Of a DNA stretch of 64,000 nt, positions 38,901 to 46,118 are shown piece by piece. Positions within the stretch are counted from its first letter, which is position 1. Every line of letters begins with the position of its first letter. The translations under genes and the position numbers were made by a program. The stretch spans positions 558,001-622,000 of the forward strand of contig NZ_LT629794.1 of assembly GCF_900106075.1 (NCBI RefSeq), read 5' to 3'. This DNA comes from Polaribacter sp. Hel1_33_78 (GTDB lineage Bacteria > Bacteroidota > Bacteroidia > Flavobacteriales > Flavobacteriaceae). The notes below the pieces were generated by a model, which made no database searches, had not been told where the DNA came from, and saw only the letters and a list, made by a program, of their open reading frames with translations.

Positions 38901-41900
38901 TGCTGCTGATGGCGATTGTGCTGCAACAACTGATGATGTTACTTTTGATGTAACTCCTGTCTGTGATGTAGTTGCAAACAATACGACTTCAACTGCTGCT
39001 ATTACTGAAGGACAAACGAAAACATTAACTGGTACTCCTGCTGGAGGAACTTGGTCAATCGTTTCTGGAGGCGGATCTATTACAGGAACTACCTACACTC
39101 CTGCAGATATCAATACAGATACAACGGTAACGATTCGATATACAATTGCTGCAGATGGTGATTGTGCTGCAACAACTGATGATGTTACTTTTGATGTAAC
39201 TCCTGTCTGTGATGTAGTTGCAAACAATACGACTTCAACTGCTGCTATTACTGAAGGACAAACGAAAACATTAACTGGTACTCCTGCTGGAGGAACTTGG
39301 TCAATCGTTTCTGGAGGCGGATCTATTACAGGAACTACCTACACTCCTGCAGATATCAATACAGATACAACGGTAACGATTCGATATACAATTGCTGCTG
39401 ATGGTGATTGTGCTGCAACAACTGATGATGTTACTTTTGATGTAACTCCTGTCTGTGATGTAGTTGCAAACAATACGACTTCAACTGCTGCTATTACTGA
39501 AGGACAAACGAAAACATTAACTGGTACTCCTGCTGGAGGAACTTGGTCAATCGTTTCTGGAGGCGGATCTATTACAGGAACTACCTACACTCCTGCAGAT
39601 ATCAATACAGATACAACGGTAACGATTCGATATACAATTGCTGCTGATGGTGATTGTGCTGCAACAACTTCAGATGTTACTTTTGATGTAACTCCTGTCT
39701 GTGATGTAGTTGCAAACAATACGACTTCAACTGCTGCTATTACTGAAGGACAAACCAAAACATTAACTGGTACTCCTGCTGGAGGAACTTGGTCAATCGT
39801 TTCTGGAGGCGGATCTATTACAGGAACTACCTACACTCCTGCAGATATCAATACAGATACAACGGTAACGATTCGATATACAATTGCTGCTGATGGTGAT
39901 TGTGCTGCAACAACTTCAGATGTTACTTTTGATGTAACTCCTGTCTGTGATGTAGTTGCTAATAATACGACTTCAACTGCTGATATTACTGAAGGACAAA
40001 CGAAAACATTAACTGGTACTCCTGCTGGAGGAACTTGGTCAATCGTTTCTGGAGGCGGATCTATTACAGGAACTACCTACACTCCTGCAGATATCAATAC
40101 AGATACAACGGTAACGATTCGATATACAATTGCTGCTGATGGTGATTGTGCTGCGACAACTTCAGATGTTACTTTTGATGTAACTCCTGTCTGTGATGTA
40201 GTTGCTAACAATACGACTTCAAATGCTGCTATTACTGAAGGACAAACCAAAACATTAACTGGTACTCCTGCTGGAGGAACTTGGTCAATCGTTTCTGGAA
40301 GTGGGTCTATTACTGGATCAACGTATACGCCTGCAGATATCAATACAGATACAACGGTAACGATTCGATATACAATTGCTGCAGATGGTGATTGTGCTGC
40401 AACAACTGATGATGTTACTTTTGATGTAACTCCTGTCTGTGATGTAGTTGCAAACAATACGACTTCAACTGCTGATATTACTGAAGGACAAACGAAAACA
40501 TTAACTGGTACTCCTGCTGGAGGAACTTGGTCAATCGTTTCTGGAGGCGGATCTATTACAGGAACTACCTACACTCCTGCAGATATCAATACAGATACAA
40601 CGGTAACGATTCGATATACAATTGCTGCTGATGGCGATTGTGCTGCTACCACTTCAGATGTTACTTTTACAGTAACAACAGGTTTAGGAAGTATTGGAGA
40701 TACAGTTTGGTTTGATACTGATGGAGATGCTATAAAAGATGCAAATGAAGATGGATTAGGAGGTGCAACTGTTACTTTAGACCCAGGTACACCAGGAGAT
40801 CCTAGCGATGATACAACAGCGACAACCGATGTAAATGGAAACTATTTATTTAACAATTTACCACCAGGACATTACATAATAAGTGTAGATGTAAGCGCAG
40901 TAACTTCTGGAATTCCAGTGGGTAAAACACCTTCAGACTTGATACAAACATATGATTTTGATAGTGTAGGTACTCCAAATAACAGCGCGATTAATTTACC
41001 TTTAGGTCAAAACAATCTAGATCAAGATTTTGCTTATGGAGTTTCTTCAGGAAACACGGGAACAGGTAACAATGGTGGAGTTGAGTCAGAATCTTTAGGA
41101 GATGCAATTTCTAAGATTTACGTAGGTAGAAAGAAGAATTCTATGCCAACTGAATTTGTGAAATCAAGTGAGAACTTGTACAATAAAGTGAAGTTAAAAT
41201 CCATACAGCCTTATCAAGGAAAAGGACAAACTTTATTAGACATGTTCCCTACCGAATTAGTAGCTGGAAATGTAGCCAATGTAACTTCACCAACTGATAT
41301 TTTAGATTATACCATTGCTGATGAAGTATTATCTGTAGATTTCTCTATAAATGGAGAAACAAAAGGAGTTGTATTAGGAATTAAAACTTCAGATAAGATT
41401 TACAATCACACCAAAGCATCTTGTGATCGTTTAAGAGGTGCTGAAATATTGAATGTGCAAAAGGTTCGATTAGAAGGTTATAATTTCTTGATGCAAGGAA
41501 TTAAGCAAAGAAACGGTGTTGTAGAGTATGCGATCTCATTTGCGGTTTCTAAGAACAACAATGATGATAAGTATACAATTCAGACAAACTGGTATGTAAA
41601 TAACTATATCAAGTTTAACGATGCCTATAACTTCCAAGTATGGTCTACAAAGCCAGCGGATACTCAAAAATTAGTACAAGATATTTTAGATAACTTGAAA
41701 TCTTATATTCCTGTACAACAAACAGAAATTCAGAAATTTCCAGAAACCTATGCTTCTAAAATTTACAGAGAAAAAGGGGAATTAGTGGTGAATTTAAGAA
41801 GTACTGAAGTTGGAAATACTGCTGAAGTTTCTATGGTAGAGTTATATTCTGAAACTGCAAATAATAACAAACACAGATACAATTCTTTAGATACTGAAAT

Positions 41901-42765
41901 ACAGCAATCGTTAAGATTAGACATTGCTGATGGATATGAGTATGATGGTCTTGTAACAGTAGAGGATGAAGTAGAAGATGCATTTTATCATGCGGATGGT
42001 AACTGGGGCTTAGATTATGATTCGGATTATACAGAGATACTAAACTACTTTGTATGGAATGATTTTGATAGAACATATCAAGATGATGAATATTCAATAA
42101 ACAGAAATGTTGAGATCAAGGCAACTAGTGAGTATGATTACTTAACGGTTTACAAATCATTATTACCTGGTACATTGTCTGCTGATTACTCTGAGTACAA
42201 GTACTTATCATTTACTGCTAAAGGATCTGGTTTAATGGAATTAGGATTGATTAAATCTTCCATAGAACGATGGAAACAACAATACAGAGTGATGGTCGAT
42301 TTATCTAAAGAAGAACAAACGTACTATGTGCCTTTTGATATATTTTCTTCTACAGGTACAACGAATAAAATAACTGCAGATGACTTAACCACTCTAGCAT
42401 TTACTTTCTTGCCTGTTGAAGCGAATACTAAAGACTTAGATTTATTTATTTCTAACGTGAAATTCACTAAAACGGCTATTGAAGACCAGATAGTAAATAA
42501 AATTGAGAAGTTTGAAAATAACTTTATGGCATACCCAAATCCTTCTAAAGGAAGTGTAAATGTTATGATATTTAGTAAAGTGGATACCAATGCAACTATC
42601 TCTTTATTTGATGTAACCGGAAAAGAAATCTATGTAGCTCCGGTGCAATTAATAAACGGTAAGAATGAAATAGACTTCAATGTAAAAGTGAAGCCTGGTG
42701 TTTTATTCTTAAAGGTGAATAGTAAAAAAGTTAATTATGGAGTTTCTAAAATTATGTTTAGATAG
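32968..42765 (+). CDS. Giant T9SS-secreted repeat protein (putative adhesin)
   Basis: 3265 residues starting MNSLNTKYSRKK, with a signal peptide to about residue 30; a TTG frame extension from 32935 is unlikely. Order of parts: Cys-containing N-terminal domain (about 85-260); Ig/PKD-like segments to 560; nine 82-residue units (562-1298); Asp-rich thrombospondin-type-3 Ca-binding segments (about 1304-1345 and 1490-1530); an Ig-like domain; eleven more units (1672-2572); an SdrD-B-like domain (GSIGDTVWFDTDGDAIKDAN, 2573-2690); a unique region including a CIA30/carbohydrate-binding-like stretch (about 3040-3165); and a T9SS type A sorting domain (AYPNPSKG onward, 3188-3265). It is most likely a stalk-like surface adhesin. 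Confidence 0.9.
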   Translation: MNSLNTKYSRKKTLSLAIALLSIIQFNYGSNVINTNEIANAISEKDVKNSFTENFFSNYEANWKNLENFNTEFNQSAFASKQFTAISAPAPEADDCTSALPAVDAINFSESMLEIAMDKTYQPDNNQGCCYKEQPQGHMHPKRLKLEYIGSGNPWIVFRFKNSGGAVHFQGNVSNGQSLIVDGSGMVNKHGQEGLETNTWYSIAGAAVSYHTSCSTNLDVGHTINGHFKVLAIEMPLVSGMGGVSCTEGNFTPCNNVTNAGRTSDRNNDLCTSNASNPLTIPNITMPVASGGEGGDIEYQWQIRYSGSSSWQDIPGANSKDYNPVNLANSSNGWRIGENYWRRKARRTCQTSWIYSGYEYYWIVENFQDPGVISGNESRCGSYDPDNIFNSTGPSGGAPNNATIEYRWEYKTTGGWIVIPNAKQWKYNPGTINQTTQYRRGARRTAPDCTINYKYSNTVTKTVVNNNLSLTCEYKIDNGGWITNNCSITLTQGQKLQLSTNPNYLSSYSWTGPNNFSGSGNNGGDILLSNSVTTAMSGTYTVIATDSNGCTGSKNITVNVVCPNPANNTTATASINENQTKTLTGSPSGGSWSIVSGGGTINGSTYTPANINTNTNVKIRYTIAANGSCAATSDDVTFTVTPVCSITANNTTATASINENQTKTLTGSPSGGSWSIVSGGGTINGSTYTPANINTNTTVKIRYRIAANGSCAATSDDVTFTVTPVCSITANNTTATASINENQTKTLTGSPSGGSWSIVSGGGTINGSTYTPANINTNTTVKIRYTIAANGSCAATSDDVTFTVTPVCSITANNTTATASINENQTKTLTGSPSGGSWSIVSGGGTINGSTYTPANINTNTNVKIRYTIAANGSCAATSDDVTFTVTPVCSITANNTTATASINENQTKTLTGSPSGGSWSIVSGGGTINGSTYTPANINTNTNVKIRYTIAANGSCAATSDDVTFTVTPVCSITANNTTSTASINENQTKTLTGSPSGGSWSIVSGGGTINGSTYTPANINTNTTVKIRYTIAANGSCAATSDDVTFTVTPVCTTANNTTATASINENQTKTLTGSPSGGSWSIVSGGGTINGTTYTPDDINTDTDVTIRYTIAADNGCAATSDDVTFTVTPVCSITANNTTSTADITEGQTKTLTGTPAGGTWSIVSGGGSITGTTYTPADINTDTTVTIRYTIAADGDCAATTDDVTFDVTPVCDVVANNTTSTANITEDETKTLTGTPAGGTWSIVSGGGSITGTTYTPADINTDTTVTIRYTIAADGSCPATSDDVTFTVTPVDLCTDGATVGLVTANDPDADGINNVCDLDDDNDGILDVEEGDNDCTSFTTVGKSSGNPQGVAISGTLTSGLFNGSYLYKQNNDGSYTAIITKTVTGAKIGGAIAINFNELGSTTNINNSVTVRVKIALGSTVLYDELFTTFKATYGNYGNISFNTTAPINDPVLKFTLTKPNNIGNPDPRLTSFDYTYCTSNDTDSDGLINSLDLDSDGDGCYDVVESGGLDTNSDGILDGTGIDADGKVIGSSGGYNGVSGNEYAAHQANFTSNLSNQNIDEGQPVTFSVSASAEQATSYNNGAPIYGTPGNANNGINYQWYLGDPDNSGITLTDIGIYTGTNTADLNISNSTGLNGKQYFVKLTHANNSCLIEIKNAILTVCSSADNTTSNASITESETKTLSGNPSGGTWSIVSGGGSITGTTYTPADINTDTTIVIRYTIAVDGDCAATTDDVTFDVTPVCDVVANNTTSIAAITEGQTKTLTGTPAGGTWSIVSGGGSITGTTYTPADINTDTTIVIRYTIAVDGDCAATTDDVTFDVTPVCDVVANNTTSTADITEGQTKTLTGTPAGGTWSIVSGGGSITGTTYTPDDINTDTTIVIRYTIAADGDCAATTSDVTFDVTPVCDVVANNTTSTAAITEGQTKTLTGTPAGGTWSIVSGSGSITGSTYTPDDINTDTTVTIRYTIAADGDCAATTDDVTFDVTPVCDVVANNTTSTAAITEGQTKTLTGTPAGGTWSIVSGGGSITGTTYTPADINTDTTVTIRYTIAADGDCAATTDDVTFDVTPVCDVVANNTTSTAAITEGQTKTLTGTPAGGTWSIVSGGGSITGTTYTPADINTDTTVTIRYTIAADGDCAATTDDVTFDVTPVCDVVANNTTSTAAITEGQTKTLTGTPAGGTWSIVSGGGSITGTTYTPADINTDTTVTIRYTIAADGDCAATTSDVTFDVTPVCDVVANNTTSTAAITEGQTKTLTGTPAGGTWSIVSGGGSITGTTYTPADINTDTTVTIRYTIAADGDCAATTSDVTFDVTPVCDVVANNTTSTADITEGQTKTLTGTPAGGTWSIVSGGGSITGTTYTPADINTDTTVTIRYTIAADGDCAATTSDVTFDVTPVCDVVANNTTSNAAITEGQTKTLTGTPAGGTWSIVSGSGSITGSTYTPADINTDTTVTIRYTIAADGDCAATTDDVTFDVTPVCDVVANNTTSTADITEGQTKTLTGTPAGGTWSIVSGGGSITGTTYTPADINTDTTVTIRYTIAADGDCAATTSDVTFTVTTGLGSIGDTVWFDTDGDAIKDANEDGLGGATVTLDPGTPGDPSDDTTATTDVNGNYLFNNLPPGHYIISVDVSAVTSGIPVGKTPSDLIQTYDFDSVGTPNNSAINLPLGQNNLDQDFAYGVSSGNTGTGNNGGVESESLGDAISKIYVGRKKNSMPTEFVKSSENLYNKVKLKSIQPYQGKGQTLLDMFPTELVAGNVANVTSPTDILDYTIADEVLSVDFSINGETKGVVLGIKTSDKIYNHTKASCDRLRGAEILNVQKVRLEGYNFLMQGIKQRNGVVEYAISFAVSKNNNDDKYTIQTNWYVNNYIKFNDAYNFQVWSTKPADTQKLVQDILDNLKSYIPVQQTEIQKFPETYASKIYREKGELVVNLRSTEVGNTAEVSMVELYSETANNNKHRYNSLDTEIQQSLRLDIADGYEYDGLVTVEDEVEDAFYHADGNWGLDYDSDYTEILNYFVWNDFDRTYQDDEYSINRNVEIKATSEYDYLTVYKSLLPGTLSADYSEYKYLSFTAKGSGLMELGLIKSSIERWKQQYRVMVDLSKEEQTYYVPFDIFSSTGTTNKITADDLTTLAFTFLPVEANTKDLDLFISNVKFTKTAIEDQIVNKIEKFENNFMAYPNPSKGSVNVMIFSKVDTNATISLFDVTGKEIYVAPVQLINGKNEIDFNVKVKPGVLFLKVNSKKVNYGVSKIMFR
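34651..36861 (+). repeat. Tandem repeat block 1: nine coding units of about 246 bp
   Basis: Units begin at 34651, 34897, 35143, 35389, 35635, 35881, 36127, 36370 and 36616. Units 1-6 are of one type (ASINENQTKTLTGSPSGG, NGSTYTPANINTNT). Units 8-9 are of a second type (ITEGQ or ITEDE, GTPAGGTW, TPADINTDTTV). Unit 7 is a hybrid and is one codon shorter. Several units are near-identical at nucleotide level. Each unit starts with Cys and carries a second Cys (GSCAAT/GDCAAT), so each can form one disulfide. Confidence 0.95.
37981..40683 (+). repeat. Tandem repeat block 2: eleven coding units of about 246 bp
   Basis: Units begin at 37981 (243 bp), 38224, then every 246 bp from 38470 to 40438. All are of the second type (CDVVANNTTS, ITEGQTKTLTGTPAGGTW, TPADINTDTT). 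Units starting at 38716 and 40192 share the variant SGSGSITGSTYTP, six units apart, pointing to duplication of multi-unit segments. Identity is very high in units 14-18. Confidence 0.95.
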
Positions 42766-42854
42766 TATAAAATAATATCAATTGTATTTATTCAAAAAAT
42801 TAAGCTGCATTTTGTAGGGAAAAGCAGCTTATGTATTCAATTGTTTTGAAGGAG

Positions 42855-42880
42855 AAGAGCTGTTAATTTAGCTCTTTTTT
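42855..42880 (+). terminator. Terminator of the giant gene
   Basis: Stem AAGAGCT (42855-42861) with AGCTCTT (42870-42876), 8-nt loop, running into TTTTTT. A weaker hairpin (TAAGCTGC at 42801-42808 with its complement at 42824-42831) precedes it without a T tract. Nothing else was recognised in the gap to 43058. Confidence 0.75.
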
Positions 42881-43058
42881 CATTTCATAAAACTAGGCTA
42901 AAATATTTCGATTTTAAATCAACTCTTTTAAATCTAGATATAATAGATGATTTTTTAAAAGTTAAAAAGAAGATAGTCTTTTGTAAAAAATCTCATGATG
43001 AAAAAGATATAGGGCTAAAAGTTTTATTCAATACTATAATATAGATTTTTAAAAAAAA

Positions 43059-43874
43059 TTAAATCATTTTAATAACTTCCTTAAAGAGTGTAATCAGTTT
43101 AGGTTCAGCTTTACCAGCAATTGCAATAATTTCATTAATATCGACTGGCTGTAAGTTTTTAGGGTCACATTCATCGGTTAAAACAGAAATAGCAGCACAA
43201 GGTAAATTGAGTTGTTTGGCAACGATAACTTCTGGTGTAGTGCTCATACCTACAGCGTCTGTTTCTAAAATTTGTAACATTCTGTATTCTGCTCTAGTCT
43301 CTAATTGAGGTCCTAGAACACTTGCATAAATACCTTTATGCAGCAGAATGTTTTGCTGTTTCGCGATGGCAATAATTTTAGCATTGATTTCTTGTGAGTA
43401 GGGTGCTAACATGTCTGCAAAAATATTCCCAAAATTGTTAGCGCCCTTAAATGCAAGAGGAGAGCTTCCTTGTAAATTAATGTGGTCTTCAATTAGCATT
43501 AAGTCCCCTTTATTATAGCATAAATTTATGGCCCCTGCGGCATTTGAAACTAATAAGTTTTTAATTCCTAAACCATGCATGGTCCTAATACCGTAAGTTA
43601 CTTCCCAAGGATTGTATCCTTCATATAAATGAAAACGACCTGCCATCACTAGCACTTTCTTGCCTGACAATTCTCCGTAAATTAATTTGCCAGAATGAAA
43701 CTCTACAGTAGCAATAGGAAAATTTGGAATCTTAGAATAGGTAATTTCTTTTGTAATTGAAATTTCATCGACTAGTTTTCCTAATCCTGTACCTAAGACA
43801 ATTCCTATTTCTGGATTTGTAATTCCTTCCGATATTAAAAAATCGATTGTTTCTTTTAATTGTTGCTGTTTCAT
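43059..43874 (-). CDS. Purine nucleoside phosphorylase (trimeric PNP family)
   Basis: 271 residues of the trimeric PNP family, which splits purine nucleosides with phosphate. Motifs: VLGTGLGKL (phosphate loop), RFHLYEGY, VSNAAGAIN and GPQLETRAEYR with base-binding Glu192 (Glu201 in human PNP). Forty-two residues on, exactly as in the human enzyme, the purine-specificity position carries Asp234 (SVLTDECD) instead of Asn243. In human PNP the Asn-to-Asp change permits adenosine, so this enzyme may accept 6-aminopurine nucleosides. It lies 2 bp after the DUF2064 gene at the end of the arsenosugar cluster, fitting removal of adenine from an arsenic-adenosine intermediate. Confidence 0.92.
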   Translation of the reverse strand: MKQQQLKETIDFLISEGITNPEIGIVLGTGLGKLVDEISITKEITYSKIPNFPIATVEFHSGKLIYGELSGKKVLVMAGRFHLYEGYNPWEVTYGIRTMHGLGIKNLLVSNAAGAINLCYNKGDLMLIEDHINLQGSSPLAFKGANNFGNIFADMLAPYSQEINAKIIAIAKQQNILLHKGIYASVLGPQLETRAEYRMLQILETDAVGMSTTPEVIVAKQLNLPCAAISVLTDECDPKNLQPVDINEIIAIAGKAEPKLITLFKEVIKMI

Positions 43875-43876
43875 AC

Positions 43877-44476
43877 TTATAAAAATTGCTGAAAGGAGGG
43901 ATGATATTTTATATCTTCAAAGATGTCTATATCGTTCAGTTCCTCTAACAAATGTACTTTTTTATCTTTTAAATCTGTTAAAGTATCTTTTCTAACAGTC
44001 TGTGTGCCCCACTTTTTGTTTTTGAAGATTGTTGAATGCAACAAATTCATACCCAGTAAATAATAACCACCATCTTCTGCAGGTCCAAGAACTACATCAT
44101 TATTATCTAATTCAGTAAACGCTTTTTCTATGTTTTCGGATGTTAAATCATAAAGGTCACTGCCTATAATTACTACTTTTTTATATCCAGCATCAAATCC
44201 ATTTTTAAAAGCATTTTGCATTCTGATGCCGAGATCTTCTCCAACTTGTTGGTTTTTTTGATAGTTTTTTGAATCCCAAATATCATTAGACCTAATTTTT
44301 ACGGAATAATACACTTCTCTATCGGAAGATACTTGTAACGAAATATCTCTCGTTTTTTGAAGTAAGTATTTATAGATTTCTAACGCAGTTTCGTTACCAA
44401 CTGTTTTGGCTAAACGTGTTTTTACTTTTCCTAATTCAGGATTTCGGGTAAAGATTAATAACAAGTTTTTATTCAT
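43877..44476 (-). CDS. DUF2064/TIGR04282-type glycosyltransferase-like protein
   Basis: 199 residues starting MNKNLLLIFTRNPELGKVKT; longer frames into the rhodanese gene are rejected. It has the CofC-like nucleotidyl/glycosyltransferase A-fold: KTRLAKTVGNETALEIY, VVIIGSDLYDLTSENIEKAF and VLGPAEDGGYYLLGM, and WGTQTV. NCBI naming associates TIGR04282 with arsenosugar biosynthesis, which fits its neighbours arsM and arsS. Its role would be handling the sugar part of the arsenosugar. The start overlaps the rhodanese stop by 8 bp, and the PNP gene follows after 2 bp. Confidence 0.82.
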   Translation of the reverse strand: MNKNLLLIFTRNPELGKVKTRLAKTVGNETALEIYKYLLQKTRDISLQVSSDREVYYSVKIRSNDIWDSKNYQKNQQVGEDLGIRMQNAFKNGFDAGYKKVVIIGSDLYDLTSENIEKAFTELDNNDVVLGPAEDGGYYLLGMNLLHSTIFKNKKWGTQTVRKDTLTDLKDKKVHLLEELNDIDIFEDIKYHPSFQQFL

Positions 44477-44963
44477 ATACTTTTTCTCCTTTTGTAAGCC
44501 ATTTACTCCAATCGCTATCGAAAGTATGGATTTTGTCAGTATAATTTCCCAAAGTGTCAATTACTTGAAAATTATTGTTTTTCCATTCAAAAATACCTCC
44601 ATATAAATTATAAACATTGGTATAACCCTCTTTGATAAGTTGATATGCAATTGTTTCTGAACGAATACCGATAGAACAATACACTACAATTTTTATATCT
44701 TTTTCTTTAGGTAATTTTTTGAGGGTTTCTTTTAATTTAAAATCATTATAACCAACACAAATAGCCTCTTTAATATGACTTACTTTGTATTCTTTTTCTT
44801 CTCTAGCATCTAACAAAATAGCTTTCGTATTTGGCAATGCCAAAGTATTTACTGATATATAAGGAACATTTTTTTTGTTCCATTTTATCAAAAGCTTATC
44901 TAGTTTCTCTTGTGCAGAGACTGTTGCGCTAATAAGTAAAAAAAGTATTAAAATTTTCTTCAT
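44469..44963 (-). CDS. Exported rhodanese-like domain protein
   Basis: 164 residues. A signal peptide (residues 1-17, ending ATVSAQ) precedes one rhodanese domain with AILLDAREEKEYKVSHI and the active-site loop YCSIGIRSE, with Cys near residue 95. An intact Cys suggests real sulfur transfer or thiol chemistry in the periplasm. Thiol handling near methylated arsenic is plausible, but that link is inferred from position only. It is translationally overlapped with the DUF2064 gene. Confidence 0.85.
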   Translation of the reverse strand: MKKILILFLLISATVSAQEKLDKLLIKWNKKNVPYISVNTLALPNTKAILLDAREEKEYKVSHIKEAICVGYNDFKLKETLKKLPKEKDIKIVVYCSIGIRSETIAYQLIKEGYTNVYNLYGGIFEWKNNNFQVIDTLGNYTDKIHTFDSDWSKWLTKGEKVYE

Positions 44964-44984
44964 TATTTATGTATACATTCTTTT

Positions 44985-45063
44985 CATTGCTAGTACGAGG
45001 CAATCCTTTTATCGTCTGCACTTTGTTTTATGAGATTGCCGATTTATACCTTCTAGCAATGAC
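44985..45063. repeat. Degenerate intergenic palindromic repeat
   Basis: Left arm CATTGCTAGTACGAGGCAATC (44985-45005, quoted to 21 bases in total length only) and right arm from GATTGCC (45034) to CTAGCAATGAC (45053-45063) form an imperfect long inverted repeat. The ends resemble the GTCATTGCGAGG...CAATGAC intergenic palindromes that are scattered through many flavobacterial genomes. It fills the gap between arsM and the rhodanese gene. It could act as an mRNA processing or stabilising hairpin, or be a MITE remnant. Confidence 0.5.
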
Positions 45064-45090
45064 TTTTTTCATAAAAATTATCTAAGATGG

Positions 45091-46059
45091 CTAGCAACAT
45101 CCACCACCATCATAATGGAAGGTAGATTCTGAAAAGAAAATATCGTCTCTTCCTAAAGCTTGCAAAGCAGCCGTTGTTTTATCACAAATTGCTAAGGGTT
45201 GATTTTTTAATAAAGTATGTCCTAAACCGTCATCAAAATAATCTTCATCACCGAAATAAATGGCCGCTCTTCCGGTGAAAATACACGGTCCGTCTGCAGG
45301 CATTGGATCTTTAATTGCAGCCACTTCTATAGATTCAATATAGATAAGCTCATCAGTTGGATAATTCTTTGGATCTAAAATTCTGTAGGGTTTTCTGGCT
45401 CTTATTTCAATCGTTCCAAATCCAGCATCAGTTAATGCTTTTACATAATCTGCAATTGACAAACTTCCGCTTAAACATAAAGCACGCAAACGAGCGTCAT
45501 TTCGCAATTCGTCATTCATAGGTTGCTCACAGGTTGGATCGCTCATCACTAGTTTTCCATGAGGTTTTAAAACTCTGTACATTTCTGCAATTGCTTTCTT
45601 TAAATCATCCGATTTAAAAATATTGAACAAACAGTTTTGAGCTGCAACATCTATAGAATTATCTTCTACAGGTAAATCCATTGCATCCCCTTTTCTTAAA
45701 TCAACAAAATTACTTTTAAACCATTCATTTTGTTCTTCAGCAATTTTAAAGTTTTTATGAGAAGCTTCTAGCATTTCGTCAACAACATCTAAACCAATAA
45801 CACCACCTTTATTTCTGTTGAAATACGCAAATTGCAGTAATTCCATTCCGCCACCAACACCAACATATAGCATTTTTGGATTGTTGGTTAAATCTCTTGC
45901 ATGCACCGTAGAACCACAACCGTAGTTCATTTCTTGCATAATTCGTGGAATTTTTAGCCCTGGTAATTCCCAGATAGGATTGGTGGTGCAGCACAAACCA
46001 ACATCTGGTGTTAAAGCAGCTTCTTTGTATACATTGTGTGTGGTTTCTAAATAACTCAT
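45091..46059 (-). CDS. arsM: ArsM-type arsenite methyltransferase of arsenosugar pathway
   Basis: 322 residues. A class I SAM methyltransferase with KMLYVGVGGGMELLQFA (motif I), VIGLDVVDEML (motif II), GDAMDLPVEDNSIDVA and VLKPHGKLVMSD. Cysteines typical of arsenic binding occur early (VGLCCTT, NYGCGST) and at the extreme C-terminus (GGGCC). It probably methylates As(III) using SAM. I start at MSYLETTHN; another ATG nine codons upstream (46086) is possible. arsS lies upstream by about 60 bp. A broken copy of its 3' end sits at 32651-32770. Confidence 0.85.
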   Translation of the reverse strand: MSYLETTHNVYKEAALTPDVGLCCTTNPIWELPGLKIPRIMQEMNYGCGSTVHARDLTNNPKMLYVGVGGGMELLQFAYFNRNKGGVIGLDVVDEMLEASHKNFKIAEEQNEWFKSNFVDLRKGDAMDLPVEDNSIDVAAQNCLFNIFKSDDLKKAIAEMYRVLKPHGKLVMSDPTCEQPMNDELRNDARLRALCLSGSLSIADYVKALTDAGFGTIEIRARKPYRILDPKNYPTDELIYIESIEVAAIKDPMPADGPCIFTGRAAIYFGDEDYFDDGLGHTLLKNQPLAICDKTTAALQALGRDDIFFSESTFHYDGGGCC

Positions 46060-46118
46060 ATTTTTTATTCTTTGATACGAATTCATGAATGATTCGTGAT
46101 TATTTTTTTACTAATAAA

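Noticed and set aside
37791..40457. Minus-strand open frames inside the giant gene
   Set aside because: They mirror the 246-bp repeats and have no start context, promoter or recognisable protein; they are shadows of the plus-strand repeats.
34651..40683. Regular 246-bp period resembling a repeat array such as CRISPR
   Set aside because: The repeats are contiguous coding units without spacers, in one long frame with a signal peptide and sorting domain.
42801..42831. Hairpin TAAGCTGC/GCAGCTTA as terminator of the giant gene
   Set aside because: It lacks a T-tract; the following hairpin at 42855-42880 with a T-run is the better candidate.
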